64,000 bases of DNA from positions 1 to 64,000 of the forward strand of contig RPFO01002048.1 in assembly GCA_009746045.1 (NCBI GenBank). Direction: 5' to 3'. This DNA is from Mesostigma viride. Lineage: Eukaryota > Streptophyta > Mesostigmatophyceae > Mesostigmatales > Mesostigmataceae. The translations under genes and the position numbers were made by a program. Numbering within the stretch: the first letter of the stretch is position 1; each line of letters starts with the position of its first letter. Below the pieces are notes generated by a model that did not search any database, was not told where the DNA came from, and saw nothing but the letters and a program-made list of their open reading frames with translations. Shown piece after piece: positions 55,948-64,000 of the stretch.

Positions 55948-57140
55948 TGATTATCATCGTAGTACATCATATGTATTACAGTACATTTCACGAAGTACAT
56001 TTCATGGAGGCAGAGGGAAAGTTCCTGTTCATGGTGAGTCGGGGTTAGCAATCACGGCAATGTCGATACATGTACTTGCAGTATATACAAATGCCATAAT
56101 GTCCTTAGATGCAGCATGAATGTCTATGTTCGGATTTCTTTTATCACGATGCTTAGGATGCCTTCCGACAGAAATCTGCTGCGCTACAGGTCGGGAATAC
56201 CTGAACTTGATATGCGTGGCCAGTGGCCATGGCAGCCGGGGTCGGTAAGAATTAACTTCGATAGCCATGAATAATGCGGAAAGTGAACGTTGTCCACCCG
56301 CTGCACAGGGAAAATGGCTGCACAGGAACGGCCTGACGTGATACTGTCGCAAAGCAGTTCTCATAAGCCGACAATTACACATTCGACTTATGATCGATAA
56401 TCGGCGCAGGCCTTCGACATTCAAGCGCGCATCGAAACGTCGTGAGGATTTCGGACATTTAGATGAAGTTGGATTGTTTTCGGCCCTCGTATTTGCCATG
56501 ATCTTGGCCATCCAATCTTTTTGCTTCGTGCACAGTTTGCGTTTGCAGTTAAGCGTAGGTACATGACAAGCTTGCGTTTGCGTTTGCGTTTGCGTTTGCC
56601 TTTGCCTTTGCCTTTGCGTATACATTTGCATGTGCGCTTGCGTTGCCGTTTGCTTATGCGTCCCAATGTATGTCTGGCTTTGGGCAATTCTATTTCCTTG
56701 TCGTTGGGATATGAGTGGGTGCTGGCGGTGGTGTTACTGTCGGCAGGTAGAGTGGCAGTGGCTTCAACTTCTGTTGCTTTTTCATTGCATTTGCATTTTC
56801 ATTGGGTCTCTGTAGTTAACAACTGCTTTAAATATCTTTGTTAATAGCCGGCTTCAGCTGTAATTTCGATTGCATGTTGCTTTTGAATTGCATTCGCACT
56901 GGGCACATGCAGTGGGCATTAGGCATTGGTAGTGCAATTACACATGCAGTCACACTTGCAATTGCAATGAAGTTGAAATTGAAGCTGCAGCTAAAATTTG
57001 CTACGTGCCTAACTGGTACAGTCGCATGTGCAGTCAACTTTGTGCTTGTTTATTATTATTATTTCTTCTTCTTATAATTTCTTCTTATTATTATTATAAT
57101 TTCTTCTTGCTTTTCGTAATGTGTGGTGGTTAGAATGGTG
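55948..57140. other. Non-coding, with TTTGCG and TTA/TTC microsatellites
   Basis: No gene supported. ACATTTCACGAAGTACATTTC at about 55983 (split over 20 bases) is a further copy of the palindrome-arm motif. A (TTTGCG)n/(TTTGCC)n run lies at about 56570-56622. TTATTATTATTTCTTC-type microsatellite lies at 57049-57113. Confidence 0.6.
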
Positions 57141-57147
57141 ATGGCAG

Positions 57148-57296
57148 GGGCAGGAGCAGGGGCAGGGGCAGGGGCAGGGGCAGGGGCAGGGGCAGGGGCA
57201 GGGGCAGGGGCAGGGGCAGGGGCAGGGGCAGGGGCAGGGGCAGGGGCAGGGGCAGGGGCAGGGGCAGGGGTAGGGGCAGGGGCAGGGGCAGGGGCA
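57148..57296 (+). repeat. (GGGGCA)n hexanucleotide array
   Basis: About 25 units of GGGGCA with one GGGGTA variant near 57270. G-quadruplex-prone on the + strand; encodes spurious Ala-Gly and Ala-Pro ORFs. Confidence 0.95.
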
Positions 57297-57459
57297 ATCA
57301 TGAGTTGCTTTCGGCCTGGCATGTGCACCAGAACTGGCATATGTGCTCGCAATGCAGCTTGCTACTCTTGTTCCTTTTGTTTGCCTTTTCTTTTGTTTGG
57401 GAACTGTTCGTGCAGGGGGGTGGGATGAGGCCGCGAGTCTCTGGGCAGGGGCATTGACG

Positions 57460-58700
57460 TGGGTAGGTGTGTGTCTGGGCTAAGTCTGCAATTGTCGCTG
57501 CTGTGCTGTACTTCTGGCTGTGGCTTACGGTGCATTTGTGGCTTGGAGTAGGGGTGAGGCTAGGGTGGGCGCAGGCGCGGGCGTGGGCGTGGGCGTGGGC
57601 GTGAGCGTGGGCATGGGCGCGGGCGTGGGCGTGGGCGTGGGCGTGGGCGTGGGCGTGGGCGTGGGCGTGGGTGTGGGCGTGGGCGTGGGCGTGGGCGTGG
57701 GCGTGGGCGTGGGCGTGGGCGTGGGCGTGGGCGTTGGCATGGGCGTGGGCGTGGGCGTGGGCGTGGGCGTGGGCGTAGGCGTGGGAGTGGGCGTGGGCGT
57801 GGGCGTGGGCGTGGGCGTGGGCGTGGGCGTGGGCGTGGGCGTGGGTGTGGGTGTGGGCGTGGGCGTGGGCGTGGGTGTGGGCGTGGGCGTGGGCGTGGGC
57901 GTGGGCGTGGGCGTGGGTGTGGGTGTGGGTGTGGGCGTGGGCGTGGGCGTGGGCGTGGGCGTGGGCGTGGGCGTGGGCGTGGGCGTGGGCGTGGGCGTGG
58001 GCGTGGGCGTGGGCGTGGGCGTGGGCGTGGGCGTGGGCGTGGGCGTGGGCGTGGGCGTGGGCGTGGGCGTGGGCGTGGGCGTGGCGTGGGCGTGGGCGTG
58101 GGCGTGGGCGTGCGCGTGCGCGTGGGCGTGGGCGTGGGAGTGGGCGTTGGAGTGGGCGTGGGCGTGGGCGTGAGCGTGGGCGTGGGCGTGGGCGTGGGCG
58201 TGGGCGTGGGCGTGGGCGTGGGCGTGGGCGTGGGCGTGGGCGTGGGCGTGGGCGTGGGCGTGGGCGTGGGCATGGGCGTGGGCGTGGGCGTGGGCGTGGG
58301 CGTGGGCGTGGGCGTGGGCGTGGGCGTGGGCGTGGGCGTGGGCGTGGGCGTGAGCGTGGGCGTGGGCGTGGGCGTTGGCGTGGGTAGGTGTGTGTCTCAG
58401 CTACGTCTGCTATTGTTGCAGCTGCGCTCTACTTCTGGCTGTGGCTTTGGGTATAATTGTGGCTTGGAGTAGGGGTGAGGCTAGGGTGGGCGTGGGCGTG
58501 GGCGTGGGCGTGGGCGTGGGCGTGGGCGTGGGCGTGGGCGTGGGCGTGGGCGTGGGCGTGGGCGTGGGCGTGGGCGTGGGCGTGGGCGTGGGCGTGGGCG
58601 TGGGCGTGGGCGTGGGCGTGGGCGTGGGCGTGGGCGTGGGCATGGGCGTGGGCGTGGGCGTGGGCGTGGGCGTGGGCGTGGGCGTGGGCGTGGGCGTGGG
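57460..58700 (+). repeat. Compound satellite: ~105 bp unit plus (GGGCGT)n, twice
   Basis: A unit starting GTAGGTGTGTGTCT and ending GAGTAGGGGTGAGGCTAGGG occurs at about 57461-57567 and again at 58384-58487. Each is followed by a GGGCGT array (about 57570-58383 and 58488-58700). The first array has scattered variants (GGGTGT, GGGCAT, GAGCGT, GGGCGC), while the second is almost pure. Frames read Val-Gly, Ala-Trp or Arg-Gly without stops, so the long ORFs over it are not genes. Confidence 0.93.
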
Positions 58701-58737
58701 TGAGAATGGGCGGGTGCGGGGGCAGGGGCATGGGCAT

Positions 58738-58870
58738 GGGCGGGGGCGGGGGCGGGGGCGGGGGCGGGGGCGGGGGCGGGGGCGGGGGCGGGGGCGGGGG
58801 GGGGCGGGGGCGGGGGCGGGGGCGGGGGCGGGGGCGGGGGCGGGGGCGGGGGCGGGGGCGGGGGCGGGGG
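58738..58870 (+). repeat. (GGGGCG)n array
   Basis: About 22 units of GGGGCG with one interruption near 58796-58803. A further 20-plus base G run lies at about 58963-58983. Extremely G-rich and likely to be error-prone in sequencing. Confidence 0.93.
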
Positions 58871-58983
58871 CATGGGCGTGTGCATGGGCGTTGGGGGGTC
58901 AGGGGGCTGGGGTTGGGTTTGGGTGGGTGGGTCATTGGTGCAATGTTTGGAGTTGGGGCTTGTGGGGGGGGGGGGGGGGGGGG

Positions 58984-59635
58984 CATGGGGATTGCCATGC
59001 GCGTGCACGTGGGCGTCCGCGTGATCCTCTGTTCGTGTACATGTTCATGCATGTGCCATGACGGCACAATGCATGTCAGATTCGTGACTTTATCGTGTGT
59101 TCCCTAGTTGCAAGTATTACTGCTAAAATTCATTGCAGCATTCCATTCCTTGCATAATGCTTGATTGCTTGCATCAGTTCATTCTATACTTCGATCATGA
59201 CCTGAAGTGCTTAAGTATTACCAGACTCTCGCGCAGTGTCAGAATGTCCAATTTTTAGCACACATGCATGTTTGCACACCAAAGCCCTCATTCCCATGTT
59301 GATAAGGCTAAGTAAAACATTTTTTTTTTGTGCGGTGATCCACGAAATGCAGCTGTGAATGGCTCTAGGAGGTCACCAATGGTGGCCAGACCTGTTATTG
59401 AGCATTGGGAGACGTTACAGGGGCATCAATCACAGTTACATTTAGTTCATATGTAGTTCAATTTAGTACATTATAGTATAAATGTAGTAGAAAATAGTAC
59501 AACCTAGTATATTGTAGCATATACTAGTTCAACTACCTCCAGATGAGATCCAGGGGCTATGGGGACACTTTTTATGCAAAACTGAACTTGAAACAAGCAA
59601 AAAACAAGAAACTTGGAAAAACTCAAAATGTACTT
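58984..59635. other. Right subterminal region of the TIR element, no gene
   Basis: AT-richer sequence with short repeats of TAGT(A/T)CA type near 59440-59530. Nothing coding seen. Confidence 0.6.
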
Positions 59636-59670
59636 GTGCTGGAGTACATTCTTAACGGCTGGCAGGGTAA

Positions 59671-60912
59671 CCCAGGTTTGGACACGGTAGGTATGGGTTG
59701 AGCTGGTACCGCTGAAGGTGTGCTTTCTGGCTGACCACCTTCTTGGTTAGTGCCCTCATTGGCAGGTGGTCTAACCTGCTGTGGCTGGCTAGTAGGCTCA
59801 CTGAGGGTGACCTGTTGTGCACATGCGTTGTGGCTATCACACTCACCAGTGTGTGTTCCAAACTACCACTCACTGGGTACTCCAGATATACAAGGCAACT
59901 GTACTGAGCTGTCGAACATCAGCTCTTCTTCCTCTGCCACGTCTGACAGTGGAGTATAATACAATTTCATCCTGTGAGGTGAGCACTTGTGCACATGTCC
60001 AGTGTCATCGTGTTTCACATGCACAGTCTTACCTGTGCTGGAAAACTTGAGGATAGTGGCTGGGCCTAACCATGTCCCAACCTTCCCTAGCCCTGACTCT
60101 TTATAGAAGAGAACTATGTCCCCTTCCTTGAAGGAGGGGCGTGGATGCTTGGCATCCTTGGCTGCCAATCTGCTGGCAGCTAGCGTGGGCACGCTGTGCA
60201 TTGTACACAGCTAGTACCTCAGGTGGGTATATCCCAGCTTGTAACCCATCTGGTGTGATAATACCATAGGGTGCGATCTGCAGGAGTGGTCGTCTATTGA
60301 GTATCTGGCATAACTTAGTAGCGCACAGTGCCCTATCAGCGTATGACCCACTGTCAGCTAACAGGTTCTCACCTTCTTTGGCTACCAAGGTTTTAATAAA
60401 CCTAGTTGCCCTCTCAATGATACCTTGTCTCTCATGATCTTCTAGCCCGGCCAGGTCTATAGCTTCACAGCCCTCTGCACCAGCAAGGCAACTAAATTGC
60501 TGATCTAACAACAGTGCTTCTACTGGGTAGTACCTGGCTCAAGTGCTAATAATATAGCTCTGTGCACCTGAGACTTGTCCATACCAGGGAGAGGTTCTAT
60601 TGCTGTGTACCTGGACCATGCGTCCTTTAAAGCCAGATAGGGCTGTCCCTTGATATGGAACACATCCCCGACCACTCTGCCCTTGCACTTGGGTGGTGTA
60701 GCTACATGCCACTTGGGTGGTTTGGGTGCATACATTTGACAGTGCTGACAGTGTTTTCTGATCAGCTGACATGCCTTCCTGAGTGCCGTACCCCCCAATG
60801 CAGCTGCTTCCACCTCTGCACATACCTCATCATGACCATACAGTAAGTGCAGTTGCAATGCCAGCTCCTCATAACTGATGTTACTAGGAGCTTGGGTCAT
60901 GACCCTGGACAC
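59671..60912 (-). pseudogene. LTR-retrotransposon integrase (frameshifted)
   Basis: The - strand reads LHLLYGHDEVC...KHCQHCQ, an HX4H...CX2C zinc-binding domain. VVGDVFHIKGQ and YLALKDAWSRYTAIEPL follow (first catalytic Asp region). After a frameshift near 60525 comes RQGIIERATRFIKTLVAKE (catalytic Glu region), and after another near 60195 SFKEGDIVLFYKESGLGKVG and WLGPATILKFSSTGKTVHVK, a C-terminal DNA-binding/GPY-like module. The middle catalytic Asp was not found. Integrase inserts the cDNA into the genome. The zinc-core-tail order is standard, but its position relative to the protease block at 50.7-51.2 kb is not. Confidence 0.75.
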
Positions 60913-61189
60913 CTTGCCGGTACCAAGGAGGTGAACCTGGGTTCACTGTCAGAGGTTAATTCTGTGTAATACTTCAACACTTTGCCAGCCGTGCTTACAG
61001 CCTTGACAGCTGAGCATGAAGGTGGAGAGTGAGAGGTAACAGAATTAACTTGATGATCCTGTCAACACCCTCCCATCCTGTGTCCCTGCCTGGGCAGTGG
61101 AGCTGGATATTGGGTGGTGTAGGGGACATGACTCATCATGACACATGTGAGGGTGTGAGGACTTACATTTGGGGGGCTGCCACGGATCC
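60913..61189. other. Gag-integrase junction without protease
   Basis: Only ~280 bp lies between the CCHC region and the integrase zinc domain. No D-T/S-G-A motif is present in any - strand frame read here. Confidence 0.5.
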
Positions 61190-63993
61190 TTGGTGCACTT
61201 GGCGGGGTCCCCGTGACTGAGGCGGTCCCATGCACTTGTGGCAGAGCACCTCCAGGTCGCCCGAGTGTTCCCTGTGTTTGTGGCACTTGTCCTTGATGTG
61301 ACCACGACGCCCACAACGTGTACATTTCAAATCCTTCTAATGGGGTTGCAGCCGGACCCAGCCCCAGAAGTCTTGTTAGTATTCCCCCCTGGGGGGGATG
61401 ACCTACCCTGATCCCCTTCCCCTGCCCCTTGCCCTTGCCCTTGCCCTTGCCCTTGCCCTTGCATGCCCTTGCCCTTGCTAAGGCTCTTAGCAAACTGACT
61501 CATTAGAGTCTTAACCTCAGCCAGCGTCACAGGACACTTGTCCTTGGCCTTCCTGGCCTTACGCTCCTCATCTGACTCCTCCCCCCGGGTCCGCTTGACA
61601 GCAGGGGGGGAAGAGGTGGAGGGAGGGGGGGCAGAGTCCTGGCACAGTGGACCCAAGGCTAGCTGAACATAATCGAGAGCCTCTTTCATCGTCTCCCAGT
61701 GAGTAGCCAGGCCTGTGGTGATCATGGCAAAGGTGTTACGATCAAGGTTGAGTTTCTCTAGCAGGGAGTGCACAAGCCATTTGTGATCTAGCTTGCTAAC
61801 CTCGGGGTGTGCTTTCACCGCAAGTTCCCACTTCTTGATCTCTGCTACATAGTTCTGAGTTTCAACCTTATAGTTTTTCATCCAGTTGAACGCAGAGTAC
61901 ATATCAACAGCGGTGGGAGCAGACAGCAGGTCAGGCAAGTCACGCAGAAAACTCTCCCATGGTTCCCTACCCTGGGTATCCTGTCACCTGGGGTACCTCT
62001 GCATGCTGATAGATGGACACCAAGTGCTGGATGGAGGGATTAGATTGATGGAAGAAGCCCCCCTGCATGAGTGCCCCAAACCAGTTTTTCACATTCAGCT
62101 CCTCCCTAGCTAACTGAAGGGAAAGGAGGAGCTGAGCGCCCTGCTGCCTAGTGTGCCCCTCTGGCAGCCCCCTAACCAAAATCCTGTCAATTGGCCTATG
62201 CTCATTATAGACTGGCCAATCCTGAGAGGGTGAAGAAGGAGATGGAGAAGAAGACCTGCCCGGCTGGGGATGTAGCAGCATTGGCAGTGGTGGGAGGGCT
62301 AGGTAAAACCTGTGATGGCCTGCTACGCGATGCTGGCTGAGCTGGGGTGCTGGGTTCCTGCACGACATCTGCTGGTGAAGATGGTGAGTCCATGCCCCCC
62401 TGCACACCCTGCCTGTGTGCCTGCCGCTTGCGTGCCCTAGCTGCCTCCCATTGCTCAAAGGTGGGGGAGAGGGAAACATCACTGTCCTCTCTACTAGATG
62501 ATCTTGACTGCCGCGCTTCCCCCCCCGCTGGCTACCCGTATGTACACGCAACCAAGTGGGGAGATACGTACCTGCCTCCTCCAAGCACACCCGGTGCAAC
62601 TGCTGCACCATCTCCGGCCACCATCGTGGCCAGATTCACCCTGATCTTCTTGCCTCGCAGCAAGGTCTGCAGGGCGGGAATAAGTGCCTGGCACATCCTT
62701 CTGGTCATCGGCTCGATCGAGGGTTGATCAAGCAGGTGATACATGACCGCACACAACAAGCTGGCATATAATATATTCAGCCAACTTGTCGTCCAGCCTT
62801 TCGCTGGCCACCCCTTGGATGCCCTGGGCGCAGCGCTGAACTGCGCGCCAAAGGGCTGGGTCACGAAGGGAGACGACGTCATCCCCAGGGATGCGTGCCT
62901 CGGCTGTCAGACTCCATTTCCACGTCCTCCTCCCCTGCATGGGGGAGATGGACGATCCCTTGCCACAGCATGGGCCGTGGCACTGAGGTCCCTTGCCCTT
63001 GCCGGGGGCTTGGGACTGAGATGGGGGTGCCGAAGCATGCACCCGCCTTCACGGGTGGGTGGGTGTTGATGGCGTCGGTGTTGTCGGCGGATGCCGATGG
63101 TTCCGACTCAGCGGCGGGGGTGCCGTGGGGAGGCGACTGGCGCTTGACCTCCGCCCGCCGGGGAGTCGCTGCCGCTGTCGCTGCCGGCACTGCCGGGGTA
63201 GACGGGGCGCCCACGGGTGCAGCTGTCTTCGATGCCGCTGCCGGCAGGGTCGCTGCCGATGCCCGGCGGCGACGCCGTTGCTGCCGCCTGCTGCGACACC
63301 GTCGACGTCGCTGCTGAGCCCGGTGATGCTGTGGCAGCTCCCCAGCCAACTCGCGCTACACTTGGCATCTTGGGCAGCTCCTCTGCCGGCTTGGGTGGCC
63401 TGGCCACCACCGTGGCAGCTGCCGCCTGGCGCGACTCAGAGTACATGTCGTTGGCATGCACACCAATTGTCGCACCGCCAAGTAATACAGCCGGATCAAG
63501 ATTGCTACCTGGACGTCAGAAAGTCGGCGACCGACGTCCGGTCCACCGCGAGCTCCGCTGCTACTGCCTGAACAACAAACTTGGTCAGGACGATGCCGTC
63601 TGGAAGCGTGCTCTGCTGGCGCAACCGCCAGCCGTCGAAGGGAAAAAAGACGGGTACATTGCGTACCGGGATCTTGAATGGGATCGGACCCCATCCATTG
63701 ACATATACCTCACCTGCGTCCTGGGACGCAAGGGCCGGGTCCGCGCTGAGGTTCATACCTGCCAGCGCCCTCCCAACTGAGGTATTACCAGACGACGACT
63801 TCGTCTGGCCGGAGGTCACCTTTCTCCTGCGAGATGGCGAAGCCTGAGTCCCCTCCCTCCGAAGAGGAGGACTCCTCTTCCACCTGTCGCCCTGGGGCAG
63901 GTGGCATGAGGTTCGGGGCAACCTCGGACTCGTTGAAAGTCCCAGAGCCCCTGTTCCCCTGGGGGGCCGACGTCTCGGCAACGACAGCTTCAC
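61190..63993 (-). pseudogene. Gag region of the copia-type element (frameshifted)
   Basis: On the - strand, blocks in changing frames read VYVNGWGPIPFKIPVRNVPV (63.7 kb), DDKLAEYIICQLV and PSIEPMTRRMCQALIPALQT (62.7-62.8 kb), RPIDRILVRGLPEGHTRQQG and LNVKNWFGALMQGGFFHQSN (62.0-62.2 kb). These are followed by AVDMYSAFNWMKNYKVETQN and HKWLVHSLLEKLNLDRNTFA (61.7-61.9 kb), a Lys/Gln-Gly repeat (GQGQGQGQGQG at 61.43-61.46 kb), and the knuckle CTRCGRRGHIKDKC (about 61277-61318). The helical, RNA-binding composition and terminal CCHC fit Gag. At least four frame changes. The upstream end is cut by the window edge. No protease is seen between this and the integrase. Confidence 0.65.
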
Positions 63994-64000
63994 GCTGCCG

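Larger units (their letters stand above)
51223..59670. mobile_element. 8.4 kb TIR element (DNA transposon-like)
   Basis: 35 bp terminal inverted repeats at 51223-51257 and 59636-59670 match at 32 positions; both contain TTAAGAATGTACTCCAGCAC. Inside are ~172 bp subterminal tandem repeats, a Gly/Ala-repeat protein gene, a Cys-rich protein gene, a perfect palindrome and long hexanucleotide arrays. No DDE transposase was recognised and no clear target duplication was seen. It separates the integrase and protease blocks of the copia-type element, so it inserted there or marks a rearrangement. Confidence 0.6.

Noticed and set aside
57520-59107. Val-Gly, Ala-Trp, Arg-Gly and Pro-Thr repeat proteins of 180-240 codons
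   Set aside because: Six-frame readings of the GGGCGT and GGGGCG arrays; no independent evidence for translation.

Overview
The window is nuclear DNA of a eukaryote. The best guess is a flagellated green alga of the Chlamydomonas/Volvox order. Two host genes with an ancestral ciliate or flagellate repertoire are present: a three-exon radial spoke protein 11 (RIIa/ropporin family) and a SAC3/GANP-family protein of the LENG8/THP3 type. Coding DNA is very GC-rich and introns are about 1 kb. The rest is a dense, nested graveyard of LINE, LTR and DNA transposons plus large simple-sequence arrays. No bacterial-type operon, tRNA, rRNA or CRISPR array was seen. The species assignment is inference.

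Layout. 1-16058 is one uninterrupted minisatellite of a 19-21 bp unit that runs off the left edge and is stop-free in all three + frames. 16.7-18.1 kb holds a low-complexity ORF with a GGT-encoded polyglycine tract. 18.6-21 kb is LINE debris in both orientations. 20.5-32.8 kb is a + strand LINE ('LINE B') split by three insertions. These are a 334 bp TTAA-tailed SINE-like element with an ATGTC target duplication, a ~3.5 kb gag-bearing retroelement piece, and a terminal-inverted-repeat element. That last element itself hosts a nearly complete 5.55 kb - strand LINE ('LINE A', 26661-32211), flanked by GGGTAT and carrying tandem 169/168 bp promoter-like monomers at its 5' end.

33.3-38.5 kb is the host-gene island: RSP11 on the - strand and the SAC3-family gene on the + strand, divergently arranged. 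38.7-41.0 kb is a TTAA-flanked TIR element without coding capacity. 43.2-64.0 kb is a - strand copia-type retrotransposon (gag, integrase, protease, RT-RNase H pieces). It is interrupted by a young gag-only LTR element (44464-50725, 678/675 bp LTRs differing by one 3 bp indel, CACAC target duplication) and by an 8.4 kb DNA transposon-like element (51223-59670). The latter carries 35 bp TIRs, ~172 bp subterminal repeats, two unrecognised protein genes, a perfect palindrome with 296 bp arms, and long GGGCGT/GGGGCG hexanucleotide arrays.

Many transposon ORFs are broken by single-base frameshifts while the RSP11 and SAC3 exons read through cleanly. Most breaks are therefore probably decay, though some could be indel errors in a long-read assembly. 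The strongest leads are the perfect 296 bp palindrome, the giant stop-free minisatellite, the gag-only LTR element, the LINE/SINE pair sharing a 3' hairpin, and the apparent gag-IN-PR-RT order left when the nested insertions are removed.
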